Made by a program: the position numbers and the translations under genes
Assembly (NCBI GenBank): GCA_963748105.1
Contig: CAVVHP010000013.1
Coordinates: 1 to 64,000, forward strand
DNA length: 64,000 bases
Direction of reading: 5' to 3'
Source of the DNA: JAKAGZ01 sp963748105
Lineage (GTDB): Bacteria; Bacteroidota; Ignavibacteria; Ignavibacteriales; Ignavibacteriaceae
Shown here: positions 17,886-25,785 of the stretch, piece by piece
How positions within the stretch are numbered: the stretch's first letter is position 1
Layout: every line of letters starts with the position of its first letter
The notes under the pieces: model-generated
What the model was told of the DNA's origin: nothing
Databases searched by the model: none
What the model saw: only the letters and a program-made list of their open reading frames with translations

Positions 17886-17914
17886 AAAATGCCGGTTAAA
17901 CCGGCATTTTCCTT
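17886..17914 (+). terminator. Rho-independent terminator after the acyl-CoA dehydrogenase gene
   Basis: AAAATGCCGGT (17886-17896) pairs with ACCGGCATTTT (17900-17910), an 11-bp perfect stem with a three-base loop. The T-run TTTTCCTT is partly within the stem, and the symmetric A/T arms mean it could act on both strands. Confidence 0.85.
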
Positions 17915-18093
17915 AAAATCAGTCATAAAACCAATTTAAGCCTATAAATTTGTAATTGGATATTGTTTGAAAAACAATTTAAATTGAAAGTAAATATTTC
18001 AATTTCTGAACCAGATTATTTTATTTTCCGATCACTTAATAATTAAAGAATAAATACGGTTTTATTCTTTTACAAGCTTTTAGAGGAGGCTGG

Positions 18094-18699
18094 ATGAAAA
18101 GAGGAACACTAATTGGCCTTTCAATTGGCGCAGTAATCGTGCTGTTCATGGTAATTCTTTTTATGTGGGGGAAAAATGTATACAATAGTCTTGTTACATT
18201 AAATGAATCAGTGAACCAAAGTTGGAGCCAGGTTGAAAATCAGTACCAGAGAAGAGCAGATCTTATACCTAACTTGGTAAGTACTGTTAAAGGATATGCA
18301 AATTTTGAAAGAGGTGTTCTTACAGATGTTACAAATGCACGTGCAAGAGTTGGACAGATGAATGTAACTCCTGAAGTACTTAATGATCCTGCTGCATTCC
18401 AGAAATTTCAGGCAGCCCAGGGTGAATTAAGTGGAGCACTTTCCAGATTACTTGTGACAGTTGAAAATTACCCTGAGTTAAAAGCAAATGAAAATTTTCT
18501 CCAGTTGCAGGCTCAACTTGAAGGGACTGAAAACCGTATATCTGTTGAACGCAGAAGATTTAATGAAACAGTTCAGAAATACAACACTACAATTAAGCTT
18601 TTTCCTAATTCAATCTTTGCTAATATTTTTGGTTTTAAAGATAAACAGTACTTTAAAGCAACGGCAGGATCTGAAACACCTCCAAAAGTTGAATTTTAG
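18094..18699 (+). CDS. lemA: LemA family membrane protein
   Basis: A 201-residue LemA protein: an N-terminal membrane segment (about 7-27), then the characteristic YNSLVTLNESVNQSWSQVENQYQRRADLIPNLVSTVKGYA helix pair, the LARLLVTVENYPELKANENF-like stretch (LSRLLVTVENYPELKANE) and ENRISVERRRFNETVQKYNT. LemA proteins sit in the cytoplasmic membrane with a helical domain outside. Their function is poorly known. GAGGAGG precedes the ATG. The TPM-domain gene starts six bases after the stop, the usual LemA partner. Confidence 0.93.
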   Translation: MKRGTLIGLSIGAVIVLFMVILFMWGKNVYNSLVTLNESVNQSWSQVENQYQRRADLIPNLVSTVKGYANFERGVLTDVTNARARVGQMNVTPEVLNDPAAFQKFQAAQGELSGALSRLLVTVENYPELKANENFLQLQAQLEGTENRISVERRRFNETVQKYNTTIKLFPNSIFANIFGFKDKQYFKATAGSETPPKVEF

Positions 18700-18705
18700 T
18701 TTTAC

Positions 18706-19422
18706 ATGAAGTTATTACTAGCGTTATTATTTTCAGTATCAGTTTTGTTTGCCCAGCCAAAAATTCCTACGCTTAATCACTGGGCAAATGATTTTACAGG
18801 TACTTTATCCTCTTCTGAGTTAAGTAATCTGGACCTGCGTTTAAAAACCTACCAGGATACTACATCCAACCAGCTTGTTATGTTGATGATACAATCACTT
18901 CAGGATTACCCGATTGAATATTACACTATGGATGTTGCAGAGAAAAATAAGATCGGGACTAAAAAAAATGATAACGGTCTTTTATTTTTGATAGTTAAAA
19001 ATGACCGAAAAATGAGGATTGAAGTTGGTTATGGACTTGAAGGAGTGTTGCCTGATGCGCTCGCTAGTTCTATTATTAGAAATGTAGTTGCACCTCATTT
19101 CAGAAGCAATGACTATTATGCCGGAATAACTGACGGAATAAATGCTATGATGTCCGCAATAGCCGGTGAATACAAAGCTGATAAATACGCTAAAGACAAT
19201 AGCAGCAAAAAAACAAAAGGTATTGGCACTATAATATTTATCATAATCATGATTATTATGTCATTGTTCAAAGGCCGCAGAGGGAGGAGAGGCGGATTTA
19301 TATTTTTCCCCGGTGGATTTAGCGGTGGTTCCGGTGGCGGTAGTTTTGGTGGGGGTGGATTTGGAGGATTTAGCGGCGGCGGCGGCGGTTTTGGAGGCGG
19401 CGGAGCCAGCGGTGGATGGTGA
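18706..19422 (+). CDS. TPM-domain (YgcG-like) membrane protein
   Basis: A 238-residue protein with a cleavable signal peptide (MKLLLALLFSVSVLFAQ), a TPM domain (about 25-165; WANDFTGTLSSSELSNLD, QDYPIEYYTMDVAEKNKIG, RKMRIEVGYGLEGVLPDALASSIIRN), one membrane segment (about 168-188) and a very Gly/Ser-rich C-terminus ending in GGASGGW. This is the standard YgcG/DUF477 layout. TPM domains are linked to photosystem repair and phosphatase-like activity in plants; the bacterial role is unclear. It is paired with lemA in a two-gene operon, six bases apart. The glycine tract produces the unusual GGCGGT-rich stretch at 19280-19420. Confidence 0.9.
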   Translation: MKLLLALLFSVSVLFAQPKIPTLNHWANDFTGTLSSSELSNLDLRLKTYQDTTSNQLVMLMIQSLQDYPIEYYTMDVAEKNKIGTKKNDNGLLFLIVKNDRKMRIEVGYGLEGVLPDALASSIIRNVVAPHFRSNDYYAGITDGINAMMSAIAGEYKADKYAKDNSSKKTKGIGTIIFIIIMIIMSLFKGRRGRRGGFIFFPGGFSGGSGGGSFGGGGFGGFSGGGGGFGGGGASGGW

Positions 19423-19568
19423 TTTACTATTTTTCCTGCCCTATTGAAGTTCAAGTAATGTTTAGTTAGTATTGCAAAAGAAATTTCAGTTATTTTATTT
19501 GAGAATTTGAACTAAACGTTATTCCTGTTTGGAGGAATAATTCAGACATTATATAGGAGATAATTTAT

Positions 19569-19901
19569 ATGGCAATAATGATAACCGAAGAATGCATCAA
19601 TTGCGGTGCGTGTGAGCCTGAATGTCCAAATACAGCAATTTATGAAGGTGGGCAGGAATGGGAACTTGCAGGTAAAACTTACGGTGATGGCGACAAAGCA
19701 CCAACCGGTGCCGAAGGCTTTTTCTCAGATGATTTCTTTTATATTGTGCCTGACAAATGTACAGAATGCAAAGGTTTTCACGATGAACCACAATGTGCGG
19801 CAGTATGTCCGGTTGATTGCTGTGTACCTGATCCAAAGCACGAGGAAGACGAAGAGACACTTCTGAAAAGAAAAGACTACCTGGATGGCATTGGCAGATA
19901 A
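19569..19901 (+). CDS. Chlorobium-type 2[4Fe-4S] ferredoxin (first copy)
   Basis: A 110-residue low-potential electron carrier. Cluster I ligands are in CINCGACEPECP (Cys9, 12, 15, 19). The second motif is CTECKGFHDEPQCAAVCP with an eight-residue insertion between the second and third Cys, as in Chlorobium- and Alvin-type ferredoxins. The inter-cluster region is long (WELAGKTYGDGDKAPTGAEGFF), and there is an acidic C-terminus. TAGGAGA lies nine bases before the ATG. It has its own terminator. The second copy 293 bases downstream is about 75% identical by eye. In green sulfur bacteria such ferredoxins serve 2-oxoacid synthases, but no partner enzyme is in this window. Confidence 0.93.
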   Translation: MAIMITEECINCGACEPECPNTAIYEGGQEWELAGKTYGDGDKAPTGAEGFFSDDFFYIVPDKCTECKGFHDEPQCAAVCPVDCCVPDPKHEEDEETLLKRKDYLDGIGR

Positions 19902-19924
19902 ATTCGGATAATATTACTATTATT

Positions 19925-19950
19925 AAAGGCGTCTTTTGACGCCTTTTTTA
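19925..19950 (+). terminator. Rho-independent terminator of ferredoxin copy 1
   Basis: AAAGGCGTC (19925-19933), loop TTTT, GACGCCTTT (19938-19946), then more T residues. This is a 9-bp perfect stem with a strong T-run, so copy 2 must have its own promoter in 19950-20180. Confidence 0.92.
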
Positions 19951-20194
19951 CTATCTAACCTGTTTGCTCTAAAAATTGCATATTTGGTTTCCATTCTCAG
20001 CAAAGAGAAGCGATTTTCTAATAATTGTGAATCCTTACATATTTAGGCCATATTCCGACTTTTTTTCCCGTTTTTTATTACCATTTTCAATTTACAGGAT
20101 TGGCACAAATTTAGCAGTTATTAAAGACAAAAATTATAATTCTGTAAATAAAAATCATAATAAAAATTAAATTTAAGAATCACGGAGGTCTAAA

Positions 20195-20527
20195 ATGGCT
20201 ATTAAAATAACTGATGAATGTATAAACTGTGGAGCCTGCGAACCAGAATGCCCTAACAATGCAATTTATGAAGGCGGTACTTCATGGGAATTGGATGGAA
20301 AAACATATGGGGACGGCGATGCTGCTCCTTCTGGCGCTGAGGGATTTTATTCAGATGATTTCTTCTATGTAGCTCCTGACAAATGTACAGAATGCAAAGG
20401 ATTCCACGATGAACCACAGTGTATAGATGTTTGTCCGGTTGAATGTTGTATTCCTGATCCTGATCATGTTGAAGATGAAACAGCATTACTTGCAAAAAAG
20501 GATTCACTGGAAGCAATGCAAAACTAG
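20195..20527 (+). CDS. Chlorobium-type 2[4Fe-4S] ferredoxin (second copy)
   Basis: A paralogue of the preceding gene, also 110 residues, with every cluster Cys conserved (CINCGACEPECP and CTECKGFHDEPQCIDVCP). Differences cluster in the linker, between the last cysteines (AAVCPVDCC against IDVCPVECC) and in the last 20 residues, so surface or potential may differ. CACGGAGG precedes the ATG. Separate terminators and a 293-base spacer show it is a separate transcription unit, which allows different expression of the two copies. Confidence 0.93.
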   Translation: MAIKITDECINCGACEPECPNNAIYEGGTSWELDGKTYGDGDAAPSGAEGFYSDDFFYVAPDKCTECKGFHDEPQCIDVCPVECCIPDPDHVEDETALLAKKDSLEAMQN

Positions 20528-20554
20528 TTCTGAATAAAAAAATTAGTGCTAAAC

Positions 20555-20597
20555 AAATGGCTTTAGTAAGAAATTATTAAAGCCATTTTTTGTTTTT
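20555..20597 (+). terminator. Rho-independent terminator of ferredoxin copy 2
   Basis: AAATGGCTTTA (20555-20565) pairs with TAAAGCCATTT (20578-20588), 11 bp around a 12-base loop, followed by TTTGTTTTTT. Confidence 0.88.
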
Positions 20598-20683
20598 TGT
20601 GTATCCAATCTTCCTTTTACATTTCTTCCTATATCCTTAACTTAAAGTTCAAATATTATTTTTTGAATAAAATTCAGCATATA

Positions 20684-21532
20684 ATGAATATTGGTAAATA
20701 TAAATTAACCGTTGTAAACACCGGATATTTTCGTCTTGATGGCGGAGCAATGTTTGGAATAATCCCCAAAGCACTATGGAAAAATTCAAACCCGCCGGAC
20801 GAACAAAATAGGATAAAACTTGCTACAAGGAATCTTTTGCTTGAAAACGGGAAAAGAAAAATTCTTGTAGATACGGGAATGGGAATTAAATGGGGAGATA
20901 AATCAAAATATATTTATGAAATTGACCAGGAAAAATTTTCAATTGAAAAATCTCTTGGCAGGATAAATCTAAAACCAGATGACATAACAGATGTAATATT
21001 AACACATCTCCATTTTGATCACACCGGCGGATCTACAAAGCCAGAAAATGATAAGCTAATCCCGACTTTCACGAACGCAACATACTATGTTCAGAAAGAA
21101 AATTATGACTGGGGTGTAGATCCTTCTGATAGGGATAGGGGAAGTTATATTAAAGATAATTTTGTCCCGCTGATGGAAGAAGGCGTGTTAAATTTTATAA
21201 ATGGCGAAGAAATGTTCGACGATGAGATTCAATTCCTCGTTGTTAACGGTCATACATTCGGTCAACAACTACTAAAAATATCTGATTCATCAAATACAAT
21301 TCTCTACTGTTGCGATCTATTACCGACCACTTCTCACATTCCCGTACCCTATGTTATGGGATATGATTTACAACCCCTGAAAACAGTAGCTGAAAAGAAA
21401 AAAATATTACCCCGGGCGGTGGAAGAAAACTGGAAAGTATTCTTTGAACATGACCCGGAAACAGTTCTGGCAACAGTTTCACAAACTGAAAAAGGTTTTA
21501 AAGTAAATGAAAAATTCAGCTCTCTCTTATAG
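20684..21532 (+). CDS. Metallo-beta-lactamase fold hydrolase (lactonase-like)
   Basis: A 282-residue binuclear zinc hydrolase. The HxHxDH motif is in LTHLHFDHTGG, with further ligands in VVNGHTFGQ, the Asp of LYCCDLLPTTSH and the His of FFEHDPE. The N-terminal GGAMFGIIPKALWKNSNPPDEQNRIKLATRNLLLE pattern recalls YtnP/lactonase-type proteins, but the substrate cannot be read from sequence. I start at the ATG at 20684 because the frame further upstream runs into the preceding terminator. The last 26 bases overlap the Rieske gene, so translation is probably coupled. Confidence 0.85.
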   Translation: MNIGKYKLTVVNTGYFRLDGGAMFGIIPKALWKNSNPPDEQNRIKLATRNLLLENGKRKILVDTGMGIKWGDKSKYIYEIDQEKFSIEKSLGRINLKPDDITDVILTHLHFDHTGGSTKPENDKLIPTFTNATYYVQKENYDWGVDPSDRDRGSYIKDNFVPLMEEGVLNFINGEEMFDDEIQFLVVNGHTFGQQLLKISDSSNTILYCCDLLPTTSHIPVPYVMGYDLQPLKTVAEKKKILPRAVEENWKVFFEHDPETVLATVSQTEKGFKVNEKFSSLL

Positions 21533-21866
21533 AAACGAATTATCCGGATTTACTAAAGTTTGCGAAACCAGTGATCTGTCAGAACATCAGGGGAACCGAT
21601 TTATCATTCATAATACAGAAATTGCTGTATTTAAGGTTGATGGAAATATTTATTCGCTAAGTAACATTTGCCCACACCAGCATTCGGCTCTGATTTATGA
21701 TGGATTCATCGAAAAAGGCTGTGTTGTTTGTCCTGCTCATGGATGGATGTTCGATTTGCAGACCGGGAAAACTCAAACAGGGGGAAGGGGTATTGATTCT
21801 TTTGAGACTAAAGTAATTGATAATCAGGTATATGTAAAAATTATTCAGCAAGAAATGAAATGGTAA
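21507..21866 (+). CDS. Rieske [2Fe-2S] ferredoxin
   Basis: A 119-residue stand-alone Rieske protein. The two cluster motifs are CPHQHSAL (CxH) and CPAHGWMFD (CxxH), 19 residues apart, with the usual FDLQTGKTQTG turn. It has no transmembrane helix or signal, so it is soluble, like ferredoxin components of nitrite reductases or dioxygenases. No oxygenase gene is nearby. It overlaps the MBL gene by 26 bases and precedes queG by 12 bases, forming a three-gene string. Confidence 0.88.
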   Translation: MKNSALSYRNELSGFTKVCETSDLSEHQGNRFIIHNTEIAVFKVDGNIYSLSNICPHQHSALIYDGFIEKGCVVCPAHGWMFDLQTGKTQTGGRGIDSFETKVIDNQVYVKIIQQEMKW

Positions 21867-21878
21867 AATTCATTTGTT

Positions 21879-22805
21879 ATGAAGCTCACAAATGAAATAA
21901 TTGTTCGTGAAGCAAAATCTGTTGGATTTGATCTTGTTGGTTTTGCAAAAGCCGATGAATTGAAAGAAGAAGGAAATAAACTCGAAGAGTGGCTCAAGCT
22001 TGGTTATCAGTCAGGTATGAGCTATATGGAGCGAAATACCGATAAGAGAAAAGATGTAAGAAAAATTCTTCCCGGCGCAAAAAGCGTTATATCACTCGCC
22101 CTAAATTATTACACGGATGAGAATTATTCTAATGATAAAAATTCCGGAAAGGTTTCCCGCTATGCATGGGGTACTGATTATCATTTAATAATTTGGGAAA
22201 AACTTGAAAAATTGGAAAATACATTAAAAGCAATTGATCCTGATTTTGAATCGATGTCCTATGTAGATACAGGCCCGGTAATGGATAAGGTATGGGCAAA
22301 AAAAGCTGGACTTGGCTGGATTGGTAAACACACCAATCTTATTAATAAAGAAATTGGCAGCTGGTTTTTTCTGGCAAATATAATAACCAATTATGATTTC
22401 AATTATTTGGAGGAAATTCCAGATTTTTGCGGTTCTTGTACTGCTTGTATTGAGGCGTGTCCAACAAATGCAATTGTTCAGGAATATGTTGTTGATGCGA
22501 ACAAATGTATTTCAAATCTTACTATTGAAAATAAGAACGAAATCCCCCAAGAGTTTGCAGGCAAATTTGAAAACTGGTTATTCGGTTGTGATATTTGCCA
22601 GGACGTTTGCCCTTGGAATATTAAATTTTCAGAAATTACAGGCGTTCCTGAATTTTACCCGAAGGACGGAAATAAGGAAATTGAATTGTCGGAAATTAAG
22701 CTAATGGATAACAAGCAATTCAAATTCCGTTTTGCGCGAAGTCCTATTTTGAGAATAAAATTGAGGGGACTGATGAGAAATGCTGATTTTATTGAACAAA
22801 AATGA
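21879..22805 (+). CDS. queG: Epoxyqueuosine reductase QueG
   Basis: A cobalamin-dependent iron-sulfur enzyme that reduces epoxyqueuosine to queuosine in tRNA, the last step of queuosine synthesis. Its hallmarks are YVDTGPVMDKVWAKKAGLGWIGKHTNLI, the two [4Fe-4S] motifs CGSCTACIEACPTNAI and CDICQDVCPWN, and the N-terminal VGFDLVGFAKADEL. The length of 308 is on the short side, without the C-terminal HEAT-like repeats of longer QueG proteins. Other queuosine genes are not in the window. B12 dependence fits the cobalamin uptake locus at 52.6-55.5 kb. Confidence 0.94.
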   Translation: MKLTNEIIVREAKSVGFDLVGFAKADELKEEGNKLEEWLKLGYQSGMSYMERNTDKRKDVRKILPGAKSVISLALNYYTDENYSNDKNSGKVSRYAWGTDYHLIIWEKLEKLENTLKAIDPDFESMSYVDTGPVMDKVWAKKAGLGWIGKHTNLINKEIGSWFFLANIITNYDFNYLEEIPDFCGSCTACIEACPTNAIVQEYVVDANKCISNLTIENKNEIPQEFAGKFENWLFGCDICQDVCPWNIKFSEITGVPEFYPKDGNKEIELSEIKLMDNKQFKFRFARSPILRIKLRGLMRNADFIEQK

Positions 22806-22908
22806 ATCTTTTGGTACTTATGTGTATCTAACCGTTAAATATTTAAAATAAAATATGCTTAATTTTAAACAATGAATAATTTTTGTTAATACAGAATTTG
22901 GAGAAAAA

Positions 22909-23856
22909 ATGGCTAATAATCATCATAATATAATAATAATAGGCTCAGGCCCGGCAGGCTTTACTGCAGCATTATATGCCGGAAGAGCTAATCTAAACCC
23001 GGTAATTTTTGAAGGAATGCAGCCGGGTGGACAGCTCACGATTACAACAGAAGTTGAAAATTATCCCGGATTTGAAAATGGAATAATGGGTCCTGAATTG
23101 ATGGATGTAATGAGAAAGCAGGCACAGAGATTCGGTGCAAAATCAATTTACAAGGAAATAACTGGGGTTGATTTTTCAAAAAGACCTTTTACGCTTAAAA
23201 CTTATGAAGGTGAAGAATATAAAGCTGATGCAGTAATCATCTCTACAGGTGCTTCTGCAAAGTTGCTCGGGCTTGAGAGTGAAAATAAATACATGGGATT
23301 TGGTGTTTCTGCATGCGCTACTTGCGACGGATTTTTCTATAAAGGATTAAAAGTACTTGTTGTAGGCGGCGGCGATACTGCAATGGAAGAAGCTGATTTC
23401 TTAACTAAATTTGCTTCTGAAGTGACTGTTATCCACAGACGCGAAGAGTTCAGAGCTTCAAAAATAATGACTGAGAGAGCAGAAAAGAATCCTAAAATCA
23501 AATTCCAGACTAACAAAGTAGTTAAAGAGGTTTTAGGTAAAGATGAAAATGGAAGAAAAGTAATGACCGGTGCAATACTTGAAGATACTAAAACCGGCAA
23601 TACTGAAGAAGTTCAGGCAGACGGACTTTTCATTGCTATCGGCCATAATCCAAACACTGATTTATTTAAAGGTGTTCTGGATATGGATGAAACAGGGTAT
23701 CTAAAAGTTAAGGGAGCTTCAACCTATACAAACGTTCCTGGAGTTTTTGCTGCCGGTGATGTTGCTGATAAAACATACAGGCAGGCAGTTACAGCCGCCG
23801 GAACCGGATGTAGAGCAGCAATAGATGCAGAACGCTGGCTTGCTGAAAATGAATAG
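22909..23856 (+). CDS. trxB: Thioredoxin reductase
   Basis: A 315-residue FAD/NADPH flavoprotein that reduces thioredoxin. It shows IIGSGPAGFTAALYAGRA for FAD binding, the redox-active pair Cys136/Cys139 in SACATCDGFF, the NADPH motif VVGGGDTAMEEADFL, and the C-terminal GVFAAGDVADKTYRQAVTAAGTGC. Length is normal. TTGGAGAA lies before the ATG. It is the last gene of the plus-strand stretch and ends at a strong terminator shared with the opposing DUF6249 gene. Confidence 0.95.
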   Translation: MANNHHNIIIIGSGPAGFTAALYAGRANLNPVIFEGMQPGGQLTITTEVENYPGFENGIMGPELMDVMRKQAQRFGAKSIYKEITGVDFSKRPFTLKTYEGEEYKADAVIISTGASAKLLGLESENKYMGFGVSACATCDGFFYKGLKVLVVGGGDTAMEEADFLTKFASEVTVIHRREEFRASKIMTERAEKNPKIKFQTNKVVKEVLGKDENGRKVMTGAILEDTKTGNTEEVQADGLFIAIGHNPNTDLFKGVLDMDETGYLKVKGASTYTNVPGVFAAGDVADKTYRQAVTAAGTGCRAAIDAERWLAENE

Positions 23857-23876
23857 TTATAACATTATTTAAAATG

Positions 23877-23907
23877 AAAAAGGCGTCCATAAAGGACGCC
23901 TTTTTTT
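23877..23907. terminator. Bidirectional terminator between trxB and the DUF6249 gene
   Basis: AAAAAGGCGTCC (23877-23888) pairs with GGACGCCTTTTT (23894-23905) over 12 bp with a five-base loop. There is a T-run on the plus side and an A-run on the other, so it can end both convergent transcripts (trxB stop 23856, DUF6249 gene stop 23919). Confidence 0.92.
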
Positions 23908-23918
23908 GTGCGGAAAAA

Positions 23919-24278
23919 TTATTGATCTCCTTTTTGATCCATTTTCCGAGCTAACAGGTTGGCAAAAATAAAACCTAAACCTGTTATTGTGAACAATAAA
24001 AACGGAACCCAGTAATCGGCACCGGTGGCATCCTCAAGCATAAGACCGAAACCAAGTGCAAGCCCAAAGAACAAACAAATAACTCCGAACTTAAGTAATC
24101 TGAAGGGATCGTAATTACGCTTGTTATTGAAAAATTCTTTTATTGCTTCAGCATCAAGATTTTTTTCTATAAGCATCTGTCTTTCCCTTGATCTCAAATA
24201 CAAATATACCACCGCAATTAAGCCCGATACCAGGAAGAAAACTATCGGTATAAAAACCGCAACTACTCTTTCATCCAT
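23919..24278 (-). CDS. DUF6249-type membrane protein beside an ECF sigma factor
   Basis: A 119-residue inner-membrane protein with three hydrophobic segments (about 7-27, 62-80 and 89-108). The cytoplasmic stretch RSRERQMLIEKNLDAEAIKEFF between the first two segments is typical of the DUF6249 family. AAGGAGATATAAA precedes the ATG. It is divergent from an ECF sigma factor operon, and two promoter-like sequences of the same type as the sigma gene's own point at it. It is therefore a probable direct member of that sigma regulon. Molecular function is unknown. Confidence 0.8.
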   Translation of the reverse strand: MDERVVAVFIPIVFFLVSGLIAVVYLYLRSRERQMLIEKNLDAEAIKEFFNNKRNYDPFRLLKFGVICLFFGLALGFGLMLEDATGADYWVPFLLFTITGLGFIFANLLARKMDQKGDQ

Positions 24279-24309
24279 TTTATATCTCCTTATGTTTTAA
24301 CTTTCTTCT

Positions 24310-24339
24310 TCTGACTGTAATCCCGGTGTACAGGTTACA
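24310..24339 (-). promoter_or_regulatory. ECF-type promoter P1 of the DUF6249 gene
   Basis: Read on the minus strand, TGTAACC (24339-24333) is followed after exactly 17 bases by GTCAGA (24315-24310). Transcription would start near 24303, leaving a leader of about 25 bases with AAGGAG before the ATG at 24278. The -35 AAC and -10 GTC cores are typical of ECF sigma promoters. Confidence 0.65.
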
Positions 24340-24378
24340 TCTATTATATTTCCGGGGTCAATCCTGCTTTCTAAATAT

Positions 24379-24408
24379 TAAGACTTAAAGGTGATCCGAA
24401 AGGTTACA
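24379..24408 (-). promoter_or_regulatory. ECF-type promoter P2 facing the DUF6249 gene
   Basis: On the minus strand, TGTAACC (24408-24402), 17 bases, then GTCTTA (24384-24379). The boxes and spacing are the same as the opposing promoter of the sigma gene. It would give a leader of about 95 bases. Confidence 0.6.
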
Positions 24409-24524
24409 AATTATATGAAAAAAGCTTCTTACAATTCACATTTAAGATTATAATTGATTTTTGACCATTTTAGTTGTTATTTACGGTGTGTCCAATATTT
24501 TGCTCTAATTTTTTATAGCTGATC

Positions 24525-24554
24525 TGTAACCTTTTAAGTCCATTAAATGTCTTA
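24525..24554 (+). promoter_or_regulatory. ECF-type promoter P3 of the sigma factor operon
   Basis: TGTAACC (24525-24531), 17 bases, GTCTTA (24549-24554) on the plus strand. The sigma gene ATG at 24564 would lie only a few bases after the predicted start site, so the transcript would be nearly leaderless. The match to two minus-strand copies suggests the sigma factor controls its own operon. Confidence 0.65.
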
Positions 24555-24563
24555 TAAGTAAAG

Positions 24564-25130
24564 ATGAAGAACCTTACAGATTTAGAAATAATAGATTCTG
24601 TCAAAAAAGGGAATCAATCAGATTATGCTATTATTATTGACAGGTATAAAAATAGAGCCTTTTCCCTCGTTAAACGGATGCTTAAAAATGAAATGGATGC
24701 GGAGGAGGTTCTTCAGGATTGCTTTATCAAAGCATATGATTCGCTCGATAGTTTCAGGCAGGAGTCGAAATTTTCAACCTGGTTTTACAGGATAGTTTAC
24801 AACACTACTTTGACAAAACTATCGGGCAAAAAAAGAAAAATCGAACTTGAAATGACTTCTGTAGAGGATCATTTTGATCTTGAGAGTGATTATGATTTTA
24901 AGGTTTCTGAAAAAAAAGATATGGCTGAATTTCTAAATAAAATGGTAGAAAAATTACCTTTAAATTATGCCTCCGTTATTACTATGTTTTATATTAATGA
25001 TATGAGTTGTGAAGAGATTAGCGAAGCTTTGAATACTTCAGTAGCAAATGTAAAAGTATTACTGCACAGATCGAGAAATGCACTGAAGGATATTCTGTTG
25101 AAAAATAATTTTGCAGAGGAATTATTATGA
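24564..25130 (+). CDS. ECF-family RNA polymerase sigma factor
   Basis: A 188-residue alternative sigma factor. Region 2 spans about 20-90 (YAIIIDRYKNRAFSLVKRML, DAEEVLQDCFIKAYDSLDSFRQESKFSTWFYRIVYN). Region 4 spans about 125-178 (LPLNYASVITMFYINDMSCEEISEALNTSVANVKVLLHRSRNALK), with no region 1.1 or 3. It starts a two-gene operon; its stop overlaps the start of a single-domain membrane protein by four bases, the usual layout for sigma and anti-sigma pairs. Autoregulation is suggested by the upstream TGTAACC-N17-GTCTTA. The inducing signal is unknown; envelope stress is a common one for this arrangement. Confidence 0.93.
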   Translation: MKNLTDLEIIDSVKKGNQSDYAIIIDRYKNRAFSLVKRMLKNEMDAEEVLQDCFIKAYDSLDSFRQESKFSTWFYRIVYNTTLTKLSGKKRKIELEMTSVEDHFDLESDYDFKVSEKKDMAEFLNKMVEKLPLNYASVITMFYINDMSCEEISEALNTSVANVKVLLHRSRNALKDILLKNNFAEELL

Positions 25131-25657
25131 AAAATTTATCGGATGAAATATTAAATAAATTTACAGATAATGAACTTGATCAGGCGACCCTTAAAATGGT
25201 GCGTGAACAGCTCAAAATTTCTGAAGAAGACAGAAAAAGACTAAAAGCAATACAGGCTGTGGATAACGGTTTAAGGGATATGAAATCAGAATCTGTTTCA
25301 ACCGATTTTACATCAGTCCTGATGAAGAGAATAAGTAAAAAATCAAAAGCAAAAAAAGAACAGCAAACTTTTATAATTTCTATCTCTTCCATCTTTGTAA
25401 TTATTGCCCTTGCTATAGTTGGATATGTTATGCATCTAATTTTTTCTGCACCTCCGTCTACAACAGGCGGTACAGCAATGGCAACACGGGAAACCCTTAA
25501 CATCATGAAAGATGTAATGGAACCGGTTAAAAGCTTTTTCGCTAATGTAAATATATCTGTTATTGGAAGCGTATTCTCACTTGGGCTTTTAATTTCTATC
25601 TATTTTGTCTTTGATCTTGTAAAACACACAAAGAACAATTTAAGCAGGCAACACTAA
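25127..25657 (+). CDS. Probable membrane anti-sigma factor
   Basis: A 176-residue protein. The N-terminal cytoplasmic part (1-80) starts MKNLSDEILNKFTDNELDQ, like many anti-sigma domains, and is followed by two hydrophobic segments (about 84-106 and 140-162). The classic zinc-binding HxxxCxxC motif is absent, so it is not a ZAS-type protein. Assignment rests on position (ATGA overlap with the sigma gene), size and topology. It probably holds the sigma factor at the membrane until a signal arrives. Confidence 0.75.
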   Translation: MKNLSDEILNKFTDNELDQATLKMVREQLKISEEDRKRLKAIQAVDNGLRDMKSESVSTDFTSVLMKRISKKSKAKKEQQTFIISISSIFVIIALAIVGYVMHLIFSAPPSTTGGTAMATRETLNIMKDVMEPVKSFFANVNISVIGSVFSLGLLISIYFVFDLVKHTKNNLSRQH

Positions 25658-25785
25658 ATTTGAGTTATAAGACTGTCATCTTGCAGCCTTTTTTATTCCC
25701 TTAAATCAGACTTCTTTCCCAACTTTCTTTTTAACTTCGTATATTTATTTTGTAAATTATTTTGAAAAATAACGGAGCCTGTAAA

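Noticed and set aside
18706..19422. GGC/GGT-rich tract near 19280-19420 as a tandem repeat or CRISPR-like array
   Set aside because: It is coding sequence for a glycine-rich tail; no regular spacers exist.
19116..19454. Pro-rich minus-strand frame opposite the TPM gene
   Set aside because: The PPPP-rich sequence is the antisense of the Gly-rich tail of the TPM protein.
19976..20170. 64-codon frame between the ferredoxins
   Set aside because: It is AT-rich, without ribosome binding site or recognisable motif; it lies in the likely promoter region of copy 2.
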